64,000 nucleotides of DNA from contig NZ_JAWHTC010000001.1 in assembly GCF_032586155.1 (NCBI RefSeq), positions 558,001-622,000 on the forward strand, read 5' to 3'. Below the pieces are notes generated by a model. That model saw only the letters and a program-made list of their open reading frames with translations, was not told the origin of the DNA and searched no databases. This DNA comes from JAWHTC01 sp032586155. Its GTDB lineage: Bacteria > Pseudomonadota > Alphaproteobacteria > Rhodobacterales > Rhodobacteraceae. Below are positions 34,920 to 44,810 of the stretch, piece after piece; positions within the stretch are counted from its first letter, which is position 1, and every line of letters begins with the position of its first letter. The translations under genes were made by a program, and so were the position numbers.

Positions 34920-35999
34920 ATGGGCACCACGCGCGAGACAATTCTTGAAGAGCTGAACCGAATCCAACTGCCTGAGGGCGGCACGCTGGTGTCCAAGGAC
35001 ATGATCAAGGCGCTGAATGTCGATGGCGACCAGGTGAGATTCGTCATCGAGGCCGCAACACCCGAGGATGCCAGCAAGATGGAAGCGATCCGCGAGGCGG
35101 CAGTCAAGATTGTTGGCGCGCTGGACGGGGTGTCCGGTGTCTCAGCGGTCCTGACGGCGCATGGACCGTCGCAGCAGCAGCAGGCCGCACCGCCGCCGAA
35201 CCTGAAGGTTGGGCAGCACCCGCAGCCGCAGGAAGGGAAGATCCTGCCGCCGGGAGTGAAGAAGATCATCGCCGTGGGCTCTGGCAAAGGCGGGGTGGGC
35301 AAATCCACCGTGTCGGCCAACATTGCGGTGGCGCTGGCCAAGGCTGGCAAGAAGGTCGGGTTGTTGGACGCGGATATATATGGACCGAGCCAGCCGCGAA
35401 TGATGGGCATTCATCAGCGCCCGCAGGGCGACCCGGAAGGCAAGCTACTGCCGCCTGAGGCCTATGGCATCAAGGTGATGTCGATCGGGCTTTTGCTGGA
35501 AGAGGGCCAGGCGGTTGTGTGGCGCGGGCCGATGCTGATCGGGACGTTGCAGCAGTTTCTGACGGATGTGAACTGGGGTGAGCTGGATGTTCTGGTGGTC
35601 GACCTGCCGCCGGGGACGGGGGATGTGCTGTTGACCCTGGGCCAGAAAAGCGAGCTTTCCGGCGTGGTGATGGTGAGCACGCCGCAGGATGTGGCGTTGA
35701 TCGACGCGCGCAAGGGCATCGATATGCTCAACAAGATGGATATCCCGGTCATCGGGATGGTGGAGAACATGAGCGTCTATCATTGCCCCAAATGCGGCCA
35801 TGAAGAGCATGTGTTTGGTCATGGCGGCGTGAAGGCCGAGGCCGAGAAGATCGGCGCACCCCTGCTGGCGCAACTGCCGATTGACCTGGAAACCCGCGTG
35901 GGCGGTGACGAGGGTCGCCCGGTGGCTGCGGGCGAGGGTGTGATGGCCGGGGCCTATGCGGCGTTGGCTGGCAAGTTGATCGCGGGCGGGGTCGTCTGA
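34920..35999 (+). CDS. mrp: Mrp/NBP35-type iron-sulfur carrier ATPase
   Basis: A 359-residue P-loop protein. It begins with a MIP18/DUF59 domain (about 1-85, [16 protein letters not shown]), then a Pro/Gln-rich linker, then a deviant Walker [52 protein letters not shown], and the metal-binding CPKCG near residue 285 that holds a bridging 4Fe-4S cluster in the dimer. It delivers Fe-S clusters to apoproteins (also called ApbC). It is divergent from the DUF1127 gene and has a 250-base shared upstream region. Confidence 0.92.
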   Translation: MGTTRETILEELNRIQLPEGGTLVSKDMIKALNVDGDQVRFVIEAATPEDASKMEAIREAAVKIVGALDGVSGVSAVLTAHGPSQQQQAAPPPNLKVGQHPQPQEGKILPPGVKKIIAVGSGKGGVGKSTVSANIAVALAKAGKKVGLLDADIYGPSQPRMMGIHQRPQGDPEGKLLPPEAYGIKVMSIGLLLEEGQAVVWRGPMLIGTLQQFLTDVNWGELDVLVVDLPPGTGDVLLTLGQKSELSGVVMVSTPQDVALIDARKGIDMLNKMDIPVIGMVENMSVYHCPKCGHEEHVFGHGGVKAEAEKIGAPLLAQLPIDLETRVGGDEGRPVAAGEGVMAGAYAALAGKLIAGGVV

Positions 36000-36107
36000 G
36001 ATCAAGCCGGGGCCCGCGTCAGGGCTCCCACCCATTGAGCTGTTGATCAAGGCGGTGCTGTGGTGGTTGCCCACCCCGCCCGGACGCGGGGGCGACAATT
36101 GCAGCCG

Positions 36108-36406
36108 TCAATCCCACCGGAAGAACCAGTAGCGACTGTTTTGCAGACCGGAGGTGTGCACAGTGCTGGAGCCCGTGCCCTGATCGACGATGTCGTTACA
36201 GTATTCGTACTAATCGATCGCCAGGGCGATGGCTGAGTCGCGGGTGATCGGAGGGGTTTTGTCGTGAAACTCAACCGCGTCATGCGTGAATACCATGGGC
36301 ACGGCGCCGAACCGGCCACGCCATGTGGGGAAAGCGGCCACGTGATGGGCGGCCGGATTGATCAGTTGCTGGCGATCAGCATGAACAGGGCAATCAGAAA
36401 ACGCAT
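36108..36406 (-). pseudogene. Decayed small secreted protein gene
   Basis: On the minus strand an ATG at 36406 opens a signal-like MRFLIALFMLIAS, but the frame hits TGA at once; shifting one base gives a long protein-like continuation (QQLINPAAHHVAAFPTW, VFTHDAVEFHDKTP), interrupted by a TAG at 36210-36212 and then continuing in frame (YEYCNDIVDQGTGSSTVHTS) to a TGA at 36108. Two lesions in about 100 codons indicate a pseudogene. No family recognised; the call depends on the protein-like look of the pieces. Confidence 0.4.
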
Positions 36407-36451
36407 GAGCAATAGGCCGGTTTGGGCGGGGGTTTATAGGAGGGGCCGACA

Positions 36452-36510
36452 TGGGCGGGCAATGGGCAGCGCGTGGGAACGCATGGGACGTGGCATGGGA
36501 AATCGTGGGA
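36452..36510 (+). promoter_or_regulatory. Distal array of six MraZ-type TGGG boxes
   Basis: TGGG occurs at 36452, 36463, 36474, 36484, 36496 and 36506, spaced 10-12 bases (one helical turn). MraZ is known to bind direct TGGGN repeats with 5-base spacers upstream of its own operon. This array lies 140-200 bases before the proximal pair and shares an exact 16-base segment with it (36495-36510 and 36630-36645). It could serve DNA looping or cooperative autorepression. Confidence 0.6.
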
Positions 36511-36630
36511 TCGATCCGGGATTTGGGTCAAAAACTCGAATCAAACCGGCTTGAATGGCCGCGATTCGCGCGGAAAAGTGGCTGGAATCGGTCGGATTTG
36601 CTGGATATATGAGGCGTGTCGCGGAAAAAA

Positions 36631-36680
36631 TGGGAAATCGTGGGAAGTTTTTTGACGTTCACTCTGGTTACTAGATGTAG
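36631..36680 (+). promoter_or_regulatory. Proximal MraZ boxes and likely mraZ promoter
   Basis: TGGGA at 36631 and 36641 (10-base period) ends six bases before TTGACG at 36652-36657, a good -35. The -10 is weak (candidates around 36672-36680), as is common in this group. MraZ bound here would contact or block RNA polymerase. The predicted start is near 36687, leaving a leader of more than 400 bases before mraZ. Confidence 0.6.
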
Positions 36681-36686
36681 TGGGTG

Positions 36687-37054
36687 GTTGCCGCGAGTTC
36701 CGCTAGGTTCGGTGCCATTTTGGTCAAATTAACCCCTATATCTTGTTCTGGAGGGGGTCCTGAAACAAGATGATGTGCCGTAATCCCGTAAAAAACAGTT
36801 GATACCCATGAATTCCCACGCTATCCCTGTATTCAAGATGAGGACGGGAATTAAGGGGCACCAAACGACCCCGAAACAAAAAACTCCCTAAGTCAGGTTT
36901 CATACAGGCACCCGCTTCATCCGAAACGAAGAGATCCGGCGCGCGGGCGAGCAGACATCCCCCCAGGTGGCGCGCGCAGCTGGACACCCCGCATAGCGGG
37001 ACGAGGGCGGCGGATCGATCAGTGGCAGCAGATCGATCCGCCGTTTCCGTTTTC
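36687..37054 (+). ncRNA. UpsM-like leader RNA upstream of mraZ
   Basis: The region between the promoter and mraZ has no plausible gene but is structured. ATCTTGTT at 36740-36747 pairs with AACAAGAT at 36764-36771 (exposing GGAGGGGG in the loop), and a 12-bp terminator hairpin closes the region at 37009-37042. In Rhodobacter sphaeroides the dcw cluster is preceded by an uncommonly long 5' leader whose premature termination and RNase E processing yield the abundant small RNA UpsM. Position, length scale and terminator match that arrangement; sequence identity to UpsM was not checked. Confidence 0.6.
37009..37054 (+). terminator. Attenuator-like terminator in the mraZ leader
   Basis: GGCGGATCGATC at 37009-37020 pairs exactly with GATCGATCCGCC at 37031-37042, loop of 10, followed by GTTTCCGTTTTC. 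It stands 48 bases upstream of mraZ, so all expression of the cell-wall cluster from the upstream promoter must read through it. Confidence 0.82.
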
Positions 37055-37101
37055 AAGCCCCGGATGTTCCGGGCGCAAGAGGTAAAGAGGACCAAGGGAC
37101 A

Positions 37102-37626
37102 GTGGGCCGCAGGTTCAGAGGTGAAAGCCACCACAAGGTGGATGCGAAAGGCAGGGTGTCTATCCCGGCCTCGTTTCGCCGTGTGCTTGAGGCTGGAGAT
37201 CCCGATTGGACCGAGGGGCTGAACCCGAACCTGGTGATCGTTTACGGAGATCACCGCCGCAATTACCTTGAATGTTACACGATGGAAGCCATCGACGAGG
37301 TCGATGACAAGATCGCAGCGCTGCCGCGCGGCTCGATGGAGCGGCGGATGTTGCAGCGGATGTTCCATGGGCAGAGCTTTCCGACAAACGTGGACGAGAC
37401 CGGGCGGCTGGTGCTGCCGGCGAAGCTGCGCGAGAAGATCGAGCTGGACAAAGAGGCGTTCTTTATAGCGGCGGGCGACACGTTCCAGATCTGGAAGCCC
37501 GAGACCTATGAAGAAGAGGAACTGTCGCGGACCGAGGCCTGGCTGGACGAATTGCCGGATGATTTCGATCCATTGATCTATCTGGATCAGGCCAAGGATC
37601 AGGCCGGCGGCGGAGACGGCGCATGA
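37102..37626 (+). CDS. mraZ: Transcriptional regulator MraZ
   Basis: A 174-residue protein with two SpoVT/AbrB-like domains: [20 protein letters not shown] at the start and [20 protein letters not shown] in the middle, each with the D-x-x-G-R pattern. MraZ forms rings and represses its own operon by binding TGGG repeats; such repeats lie upstream here. The start is GTG at 37102, giving the conserved beginning MGRRFRGE. It is slightly longer than the 150-residue E. coli protein because of an acidic tail. Overlaps rsmH by ATGA. Confidence 0.95.
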   Translation: MGRRFRGESHHKVDAKGRVSIPASFRRVLEAGDPDWTEGLNPNLVIVYGDHRRNYLECYTMEAIDEVDDKIAALPRGSMERRMLQRMFHGQSFPTNVDETGRLVLPAKLREKIELDKEAFFIAAGDTFQIWKPETYEEEELSRTEAWLDELPDDFDPLIYLDQAKDQAGGGDGA

Positions 37627-38615
37627 TGGCGGAGGAGGTCGAGACCATGGCCGACGCTCCGCATATCCCTGTCTTGTTGCGCCCGCTGATGCGGGCGATT
37701 GCACCTGTAAAGGGGACTTGGCTGGATGGCACCTTTGGTGCGGGCGGTTATTCACGGGCGTTGCTGGAGGCCGGGGCCGAAAAGGTAATCGGTGTCGATC
37801 GCGATCCGCTGGCCTTTGAGATGGCGGCGGGCTGGATCGGCGAGTATGGCGACCGGCTAGAGCTGGTGCAGGGGACGTTTTCCAAGCTGGATGAATATGG
37901 CAGCGATCTCGACGGGGTTGTGCTGGATCTGGGGGTGAGCTCGATGCAGCTCGATCAGGCCGAGCGCGGGTTTTCCTTCATGGCGGATGGGCCGCTGGAC
38001 ATGCGGATGAGCCAGGAGGGCACAAGCGCCGAGGATATTGTCAACGCGGCCGAAGAAGGCGCATTGGCGGATATACTCTATCACTACGGCGAGGAGCGGG
38101 CGAGCCGCCGGATTGCCCGAAATATCGTCCGGGCGCGGGCAGAAGAACGGATCATATCCACGCTGCAACTGGTCGAGATCATTGAGAAATCCTTGCCCAG
38201 GCCGAAACCTGGTCAGAGCCATCCCGCAACGCGGTCTTTCCAGGCGCTGCGGATCGCGGTGAACGATGAATACGGCGAGTTGGTTGCCGGGCTGGAAGCG
38301 GCCGAGCGGGCGTTGAAACCGGGTGGGCAACTGGCGGTGGTGACGTTTCATTCGATCGAGGATCGAATGGTGAAGAGGTTTTTCCAGGCCAAGGCGAGCA
38401 CGGGAGGCGGCAGCCGATACGCACCGGAGATTACCCGCGAGCCGCAATTCACGGTCAAGAACCGCAAGGCCATCGGGCCAGATGAGCAGGAATTGGAGGA
38501 AAACCCGCGCAGTCGCAGCGCCAAGCTGCGGGTTGGCGTGCGCACCGAGGCCGCGGCGGGGCCGGTGGACAGAAAGGCAATTGGTATGCCGCATTTGGGG
38601 AGAACGCGCATATGA
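37623..38615 (+). CDS. rsmH: 16S rRNA m4C1402 methyltransferase RsmH (MraW)
   Basis: A 330-residue S-adenosylmethionine-dependent methyltransferase acting on C1402 of 16S r[16 protein letters not shown], the SAM-binding [36 protein letters not shown] and the late [18 protein letters not shown] are all typical. The ATG at 37623 overlaps the mraZ stop; a second ATG at 37647 is closer to the conserved start. Its own stop overlaps ftsL (ATGA). Confidence 0.95.
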   Translation: MMAEEVETMADAPHIPVLLRPLMRAIAPVKGTWLDGTFGAGGYSRALLEAGAEKVIGVDRDPLAFEMAAGWIGEYGDRLELVQGTFSKLDEYGSDLDGVVLDLGVSSMQLDQAERGFSFMADGPLDMRMSQEGTSAEDIVNAAEEGALADILYHYGEERASRRIARNIVRARAEERIISTLQLVEIIEKSLPRPKPGQSHPATRSFQALRIAVNDEYGELVAGLEAAERALKPGGQLAVVTFHSIEDRMVKRFFQAKASTGGGSRYAPEITREPQFTVKNRKAIGPDEQELEENPRSRSAKLRVGVRTEAAAGPVDRKAIGMPHLGRTRI

Positions 38616-38959
38616 AAAGCCTGCTTTACGTGATCACGTCGCTGTTGGTGATCGGGCTGGCCTTTTGGGCTTATCACGAGAATTACAAAACCCAGGAAGC
38701 CCTGGGTGAAACCGACGATCTGCGCCGCGATATTGGCGAGCAGCGCGCCCGGCTGGGGATGTTGCGTGCCGAATGGGCCTATCTGAACCGGCCCGACCGG
38801 CTGCGCGAGTTGGCCGAGATCAATTTCGAGCGCCTGGGCCTGTTGCCGCTGGCCCCGGATCAGTTTGGTCGCGTCGATCAGGTGAGCTACCCGGCGCAGA
38901 AGACGCTGCTGAATCTTGAAAACGCCGTAGATGTCTCGAGCGACGGAGGTGAGGAATGA
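38612..38959 (+). CDS. ftsL: Cell division protein FtsL
   Basis: A 115-residue bitopic protein: a short cytoplasmic tip, one transmembrane helix (residues 4-20, [17 protein letters not shown]), and a periplasmic coiled coil (about 25-75, [26 protein letters not shown]) ending in [18 protein letters not shown], the conserved FtsL/DivIC segment. It works in the FtsQLB complex that activates septal peptidoglycan synthesis. It overlaps rsmH and ftsI by 4 bases each. Confidence 0.88.
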   Translation: MKSLLYVITSLLVIGLAFWAYHENYKTQEALGETDDLRRDIGEQRARLGMLRAEWAYLNRPDRLRELAEINFERLGLLPLAPDQFGRVDQVSYPAQKTLLNLENAVDVSSDGGEE

Positions 38960-40737
38960 TCCGCACACCGCTGCGCCCGTTGGCCCGTATTCTCGAAGCC
39001 CGTGCCAAGGGTGAAAACCCCGACGCGATCGAACGCGAAAACACCCGTCAGCGCCATGAGGAAATGCACGAAGGGTCCCGCGCCCGCGCCGAGGGGCGCC
39101 TGCTGGTTCTGGGGGTGGTGTTTTTCTGCGCCTATGGTGTGATCGGCACACGCATGGGGATGATGGCCAATTCCGAACCGGTCGAGCCGCGTGCAGCGGC
39201 CAGCGCGGCACAGATCATTGCCCAGCGGGCCGACATCGTCGACCGTCACGGGCGGGTGCTGGCGACGAATTTCGAAACCCACAGCCTTTATGCCCATCCC
39301 CAGAACATGATCGAGCCCAAGCGTGTGGCCGGGGAACTGGCGGCAATCTTCCCGGATCTCAAGCGGGAGCGGCTGATGAAGGACTTCACCGGCAAGCGCA
39401 AGTTCGTCTGGGTGAAGAAGAAGATCAGCCCCGAGCAGAAACAGGCGGTGCATGATATCGGCGACCCCGGATTGCTGTTTGGCCCGCGCGAGATGCGGCT
39501 TTACCCCAATGGCAAGCTGGCGGCCCACGTGATGGGCGGAGCCAGTTTCGGCAAGGAAGGGGTGGACGCGGCCGAAGTGATCGGCGTGGCCGGCGTGGAA
39601 AAGATCAAGGACGGGTTCCTGCGCGATCCGGCCGAGGCGGGCAAGCCGCTGCAATTGTCGCTCGACCTGACGGTGCAGGCGGCATCCGAGCGGGTGCTCT
39701 ACGGTGGCATGAAGCTGATGAATGCCAAGGGCGCGGCTGCTGTGTTGATGGATGTGCACACCGGCGAGGTGATCAGCATGGTTAGCCTGCCGGATTTCGA
39801 CCCCAATGACCGGCCGCAGGTGCTGACCGAGGGCGATGCCTCGGACTCTCCGCTGTTCAATCGGGCGGTGCAGGGGGTTTACGAGTTGGGTTCGACCTTC
39901 AAGATTTTCACGGTGGCGCAGGCGATGGAACTGGGTCTCGTAAACCCGTCGACCCCGATCAACACCCGCGGGCCACTCAAGTGGGGTAAGCACAAGATCC
40001 GGGATTTTCGTAATTATGGCAACGAGTTGAGCACCACCAAGGTGATCGTCAAAAGCTCGAATATCGGCACCGCAAGGATTGCCCAGATGATCGGCGCCAA
40101 GCGACAGAAAGAGTTTCTGGGGGCGCTGGGCCTGTTGGAACGCTCGCCGCTGGAGATCGTCGAGGCCAAGGGCTCGACCCCGCTGGCGCCGCCGAAATGG
40201 TCGGAGATTTCGACCATGACAATCTCTTATGGCCACGGGCTGTCGGTCAGCCCGATGCATCTGGCCGCGGGTTATGCGGCGATTGCCAATGGCGGGACAC
40301 GCATCGTGCCGACGATCCTGAAACGCGACGGTCCGCAATATGGCGAGCGGGTGATGAGCGAGCAGGTGGCCGCGGCGAGCCGTGATATGCTGCGCAAGGT
40401 GGTGACAGAAGGCACCGCCAGTTTCGGAGACGTGCCCGGCTATGCCGTAGGCGGCAAGACCGGCACCGCCGACAAACCGAAACCGCGCGGCGGCTATTAC
40501 AAGGACAAGGTAATTGCCACCTTCGCCAGCATGTTCCCGGCGCATGACCCGAAATACGTGCTGATCGTGACGCTGGATGAACCCGAAACCCATGTGATGG
40601 GCGAGACGCGGCGCACGGCGGGTTGGACTGCGGTGCCGGTGGCGGCGGAAATGATCAACCGGGTGGCCCCGCTGCTGGGGCTGAGGCCACAGGTTGAGCC
40701 CGGGCAATTGGCTGGTATAACGCTGACATCGAATTAA
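38956..40737 (+). CDS. ftsI: Septal transpeptidase FtsI (penicillin-binding protein 3)
   Basis: A 593-residue class B penicillin-binding protein: a cytoplasmic tail of about 45 residues, one membrane helix (GRLLVLGVVFFCAYGVIG), a pedestal domain beginning ADIVDRHGRVLATN, and the transpeptidase domain with the catalytic Ser in ELGSTFKIFT, the SSN motif in VIVKSSNIGTARIA and the KTGT motif in AVGGKTGTADKP. It crosslinks septal peptidoglycan. Overlaps ftsL by ATGA; murE starts 25 bases downstream. Confidence 0.94.
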   Translation: MIRTPLRPLARILEARAKGENPDAIERENTRQRHEEMHEGSRARAEGRLLVLGVVFFCAYGVIGTRMGMMANSEPVEPRAAASAAQIIAQRADIVDRHGRVLATNFETHSLYAHPQNMIEPKRVAGELAAIFPDLKRERLMKDFTGKRKFVWVKKKISPEQKQAVHDIGDPGLLFGPREMRLYPNGKLAAHVMGGASFGKEGVDAAEVIGVAGVEKIKDGFLRDPAEAGKPLQLSLDLTVQAASERVLYGGMKLMNAKGAAAVLMDVHTGEVISMVSLPDFDPNDRPQVLTEGDASDSPLFNRAVQGVYELGSTFKIFTVAQAMELGLVNPSTPINTRGPLKWGKHKIRDFRNYGNELSTTKVIVKSSNIGTARIAQMIGAKRQKEFLGALGLLERSPLEIVEAKGSTPLAPPKWSEISTMTISYGHGLSVSPMHLAAGYAAIANGGTRIVPTILKRDGPQYGERVMSEQVAAASRDMLRKVVTEGTASFGDVPGYAVGGKTGTADKPKPRGGYYKDKVIATFASMFPAHDPKYVLIVTLDEPETHVMGETRRTAGWTAVPVAAEMINRVAPLLGLRPQVEPGQLAGITLTSN

Positions 40738-40762
40738 GCCAAAACGCAGGGCAGGTGGGCAG

Positions 40763-42247
40763 ATGGGCGATCGGGCGAAAACGCTGAGCGAATTGGGCCT
40801 GACCGCCTTCGCTGGCCGGGACGCGATAGTAACCGGGCTGGCGGTGGATAGCCGCGAGGTCAAGGACGGCTATCTCTTTGCCGCTTTGCCCGGCACGCGG
40901 GTACATGGTGGCGAGTTCATCCAATACGCGCTGCGCATGGGGGCGGGGGCGATTCTGACCGATGCGACAGGTGCGCAGATTGCCGAGAAAGAGTTGGCCG
41001 CGAGTGACGCGGCGCTGGTCGTGAGCGAAGATCCGCGTCAGGTGCTGGCCTATACCGCCGCATTGTGGTTCGGGGCGCAGCCCAGGACGATGATCGCGGT
41101 GACGGGGACCAACGGCAAGACATCTGTTGCCAGTTTTGCCCGGATGATCTGGGCCGAGCTGGAACATGAGGCGATCAATCTTGGAACCACGGGGGTTGAG
41201 GGGGCGTGGAGCGCGCCGCTGGCCCATACCACACCCGAACCGATCACGCTGCATCGGGTTCTGGCCGAAGCGGTGGAAAACGGCGTGACCCATGCGGCGA
41301 TGGAGGCGTCTTCGCATGGGCTCGCACAAAGGCGGCTCGATGGGGTGCACCTCATGGCCGCCGGGTTCACCAACTTCACCCAGGATCATCTGGATTATCA
41401 CGACAGTTTTGACGAGTATTTCGACGCCAAGGCGGGGCTTTTTCGTCGGGTGCTGCCCGATGAGGGCGTGGCGGTTATCAATATCGATGATCCGCGTGGC
41501 CCGGACATGGCGGCAATTGCCGGGGGTCGGGGCCAGCAGGTTATGGCCGTGGGGCGGACCGAGGGCTCGGATATTCATCTGACCGCGCAAAGATTCGATG
41601 CGACCGGGCAGGAAGTGTTTTTCTCGTGGAAACAGAAGGGGTTCCGCGCCTATCTTCCGCTCATAGGCGGGTTCCAGGCCGAGAACGTGCTGCTGGCTGC
41701 CGGGCTGGTGATTGCCTGCGGAGAAGAGCCCGAGCGGGTGTTCGAGACGCTGGAACACATGGGTGGCGTGCGCGGGCGGATGGAACTGGCAGCGCAGCGC
41801 GGTAACGGTGCGGCGGTTTTCGTGGATTACGCCCATACGCCGGACGCGGTGGAGACGGCGTTGAAGGCGATGCGTCCCCACGTGCCGGGGCGGATCATTG
41901 CCATTGTCGGTGCCGGCGGCGACAGGGATGCCGGGAAGCGGCCCTTGATGGGGCGTGCGGCGGCCGAGAACGCCGACGTGGTGATCGTGACGGATGACAA
42001 TCCGAGGGGCGAGGACCCAGGCCTGATCCGGGCGGCTGTGATGGAAGGCTGCCCCGAGGCCAACGAGGTGGGAGACCGGGCCGAGGCCATCCTGCGCGGG
42101 GTTGATTTGCTGCAACCCGGCGATGCGCTGTTGATTGCGGGCAAGGGTCACGAGACCGGGCAGATCGTGGGCGACGATGTGCTGCCGTTTGATGACGTGG
42201 AACAGGCCAGCGTGGCGGTGGCGGCGCTGGAAGGGGGGCTGGCATGA
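40763..42247 (+). CDS. murE: UDP-MurNAc-tripeptide synthetase MurE (meso-DAP type)
   Basis: A 494-residue Mur ligase: N-terminal UDP-binding domain (VTGLAVDSREVKDGYLFAA), central ATPase domain with AVTGTNGKTSVASFARM and TTPEP, and C-terminal domain with VTDDNPRGEDP. The DNPR motif marks meso-diaminopimelate rather than lysine as substrate. It adds the third residue of the peptidoglycan stem. Its stop overlaps murF by ATGA. Confidence 0.95.
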   Translation: MGDRAKTLSELGLTAFAGRDAIVTGLAVDSREVKDGYLFAALPGTRVHGGEFIQYALRMGAGAILTDATGAQIAEKELAASDAALVVSEDPRQVLAYTAALWFGAQPRTMIAVTGTNGKTSVASFARMIWAELEHEAINLGTTGVEGAWSAPLAHTTPEPITLHRVLAEAVENGVTHAAMEASSHGLAQRRLDGVHLMAAGFTNFTQDHLDYHDSFDEYFDAKAGLFRRVLPDEGVAVINIDDPRGPDMAAIAGGRGQQVMAVGRTEGSDIHLTAQRFDATGQEVFFSWKQKGFRAYLPLIGGFQAENVLLAAGLVIACGEEPERVFETLEHMGGVRGRMELAAQRGNGAAVFVDYAHTPDAVETALKAMRPHVPGRIIAIVGAGGDRDAGKRPLMGRAAAENADVVIVTDDNPRGEDPGLIRAAVMEGCPEANEVGDRAEAILRGVDLLQPGDALLIAGKGHETGQIVGDDVLPFDDVEQASVAVAALEGGLA

Positions 42248-43668
42248 GCTTGTGGACCAGCGCCGAGGCCGCGGAGGCCACAGGTGGACGTGCGGTGGGT
42301 GAATGGGTTGTGGATGGCGTGTCGATTGATACCCGCACGATCAAGGCCGGCGACCTCTTCGTGGCGTTGAAGGCGGCGCGCGATGGCCATGATTTCGTTG
42401 CGCAGGCGTTGGACAAGGGGGCAGCGGCGGCTTTGGTGTCCCGAGTGCCCGAGGGCGTGGCCGAGGATGCGCCGCTGTTGATCGTGGATGATGTGTTGGC
42501 GGCGCTGGAGGCAATGGGCCGCGCGGCACGGGCACGGACGGATGCACGGGTTGTTGCCGTGACCGGGTCGGTCGGGAAGACCTCGACCAAGGAGATGCTG
42601 CGCGAGGTATTGAAGCGGCAGGGCCGATGCCATGCGGCGGAGGCCTCATACAATAACCAATGGGGTGTGCCGCTGACATTGGCGCGGATGCCGGTGGATA
42701 CGGAGTATGCCGTGATTGAGATCGGCATGAACCACCCCGGCGAGATTGCCCCTTTGGCAAGGATGGCGCGGCCGCATGTGGCGATGATCACCACCGTGGC
42801 GCCGGCCCATATGGAAGCCTTTGAAAGCATTGAAGGGATTGCCCATGAGAAGGCGGCAATTCTGGACGGGCTGGAGCCCGGTGGGACTGCGGTTCTGAAC
42901 GCGGATCTGGGGACGACGCCGATCCTGACCAGCAAAGCGGATGCGGTGGGTGCGGTGAAAGTGATGTTTGGCGAGGCCGCCGAGGACTACCGGCTGGAGC
43001 GGGTATCGTTGGTCGATGAGACCACGATTTGCGAGGCACAGGTGGGGGATATGTCGATCCTCTACAAGATTTCCACCGCCGGGCGGCATTTCGCGATGAA
43101 CGGGTTGGGGGTGCTGGCCGTGGCCGAGGCACTGGGCGCGGATCGCGACATTGCGGCCACCGATCTGGCCCATTGGCAGCCGCCTGCGGGGCGGGGTGCA
43201 CGCGAGCGGATCGTGCTGGATGATGCAGTAAGAGCAGAGCTGCAGCTGGTGGATGATGCCTATAATGCAAACCCGACTTCGATGGCGGCTTCTCTTGAGG
43301 TTCTGGCCGCCGCGACACCGCAAGACCCGAAAACTGGCCGACGCGTGGCGATTCTGGGTGATATGCTGGAGTTAGGACCGACCGAGGCGGAAGACCACGC
43401 AGGAATGGCCACTTTAGCCTGGATGGCATCCATTGATGCGGTGCATTGTGTTGGACCGCGCATGCGGCACCTGTTCGATGCGCTTGATCCAGTAAGACGT
43501 GGCGAGTGGGTCGAGACTGCCGACGAGATGGTGAGGCGTGTTCAACAGCTTGTTCGTGCTGGCGACATTGTCTTGGTCAAAGGTTCGCTCGGGTCAAAAG
43601 TCAGCCTTGTCGTTGACGCGATCCGAAAAATGGGCCATCCGGCCCGGAACAATGATGGGGACGCGTAA
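42244..43668 (+). CDS. murF: UDP-MurNAc-tripeptide-D-Ala-D-Ala ligase MurF
   Basis: A 474-residue Mur ligase that adds D-Ala-D-Ala to complete the pentapeptide precursor. The N-terminal domain has DGVSIDTRTIKAGDLFVAL; the ATP site is VVAVTGSVGKTSTKEML; EIGMNHPGEI and DDAYNANPTSMAASLEVL follow. Complete. Only three bases separate it from mraY. Confidence 0.95.
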   Translation: MSLWTSAEAAEATGGRAVGEWVVDGVSIDTRTIKAGDLFVALKAARDGHDFVAQALDKGAAAALVSRVPEGVAEDAPLLIVDDVLAALEAMGRAARARTDARVVAVTGSVGKTSTKEMLREVLKRQGRCHAAEASYNNQWGVPLTLARMPVDTEYAVIEIGMNHPGEIAPLARMARPHVAMITTVAPAHMEAFESIEGIAHEKAAILDGLEPGGTAVLNADLGTTPILTSKADAVGAVKVMFGEAAEDYRLERVSLVDETTICEAQVGDMSILYKISTAGRHFAMNGLGVLAVAEALGADRDIAATDLAHWQPPAGRGARERIVLDDAVRAELQLVDDAYNANPTSMAASLEVLAAATPQDPKTGRRVAILGDMLELGPTEAEDHAGMATLAWMASIDAVHCVGPRMRHLFDALDPVRRGEWVETADEMVRRVQQLVRAGDIVLVKGSLGSKVSLVVDAIRKMGHPARNNDGDA

Positions 43669-43671
43669 CGC

Positions 43672-44754
43672 ATGTTGTATTGGTTGACGGCACTCAGCGA
43701 TGGCGGGGATTTCTTTAACCTCTTCCGCTATATCACCTTCCGGGCCGGGGGGGCGTTCCTGACGGCGCTGCTCTTTGGGTTTCTGTTCGGGCCGCCGCTG
43801 ATCAACGTGTTGCGCAAGCGCCAGGGCAAGGGACAACCGATTCGCGACGATGGCCCCGAGGGACATTTCGAGAAGGCGGGCACGCCGACCATGGGCGGGC
43901 TGCTGATCGTTGGCGCGCTTCTGACCTCGACGCTTCTCTGGGCGCGGCTGGATAATCCGTTTGTCTGGTTGGTGCTGTTTGTGACCATGTCTTTTGCCGC
44001 CATCGGGTTCGCCGATGACTATGCCAAGGTGAGCAAGCAGACCACCGCAGGCGTGTCCGGTAAGATACGGCTATTACTGGGATTTCTGATCTCGGGCATC
44101 GCCGCCTACTGGGCCACGATGTACCACCCGGAGGCGTTGCAATACAAAGTGGCGCTGCCGGTGTTCAAGGACACGCTGATCAATTTCGGGTACCTGTTCA
44201 TCCCCTTCGGGATCATTGTCATCGTCGGGGCCGCCAATGCGGTGAACCTGACCGATGGTCTGGACGGGCTGGCGATCATGCCGGTGATGATTGCCGCCGG
44301 GACGCTGGGTGTGATTGCCTATGCGGTGGGCCGGGTCGACTTTACCGAATATCTGGACGTGCATTACGTGCCGGGCACCGGTGAGATCCTGATCTTTACC
44401 GCTGGTATCTTTGGCGGCGGCCTTGGCTTTTTGTGGTACAACGCGCCGCCGGCGGCAGTGTTCATGGGTGACACCGGGTCGCTGGCGCTGGGTGGCGCAC
44501 TGGGCGCGATTGCGGTGGCGACCAAGCACGAGATCGTTCTGGCCATTGTCGGTGGGCTTTTCGTGGTTGAGGCGCTGAGCGTGATCATCCAGGTGCTGTA
44601 TTTCAAACGTACCGGCAAGCGGGTGTTCCTGATGGCGCCGATCCATCACCATTACGAGAAAAAGGGCTGGGCCGAGCCGCAGATCGTGATCCGGTTCTGG
44701 ATCATCTCGCTGATCCTCGCCATGATCGGGCTGGCGACGCTGAAGGTTCGGTAG
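43672..44754 (+). CDS. mraY: Phospho-MurNAc-pentapeptide translocase MraY
   Basis: A 360-residue polytopic enzyme (about ten helices) transferring phospho-MurNAc-pentapeptide to undecaprenyl phosphate to make lipid I. The catalytic signatures are present: [44 protein letters not shown] and the cytoplasmic [10 protein letters not shown]. Full length. Confidence 0.96.
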   Translation: MLYWLTALSDGGDFFNLFRYITFRAGGAFLTALLFGFLFGPPLINVLRKRQGKGQPIRDDGPEGHFEKAGTPTMGGLLIVGALLTSTLLWARLDNPFVWLVLFVTMSFAAIGFADDYAKVSKQTTAGVSGKIRLLLGFLISGIAAYWATMYHPEALQYKVALPVFKDTLINFGYLFIPFGIIVIVGAANAVNLTDGLDGLAIMPVMIAAGTLGVIAYAVGRVDFTEYLDVHYVPGTGEILIFTAGIFGGGLGFLWYNAPPAAVFMGDTGSLALGGALGAIAVATKHEIVLAIVGGLFVVEALSVIIQVLYFKRTGKRVFLMAPIHHHYEKKGWAEPQIVIRFWIISLILAMIGLATLKVR

Positions 44755-44810
44755 TCGCGCTTCCGCCTTTACGGGCGGTCTCGCTGGGGGAACTCACTGG
44801 GGGAACTCAC

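Noticed and set aside
38887..40863. Minus-strand open frame of more than 600 codons opposite ftsI
   Set aside because: An artefact of high GC and biased third positions in ftsI; His/Arg-rich and without recognisable domains.
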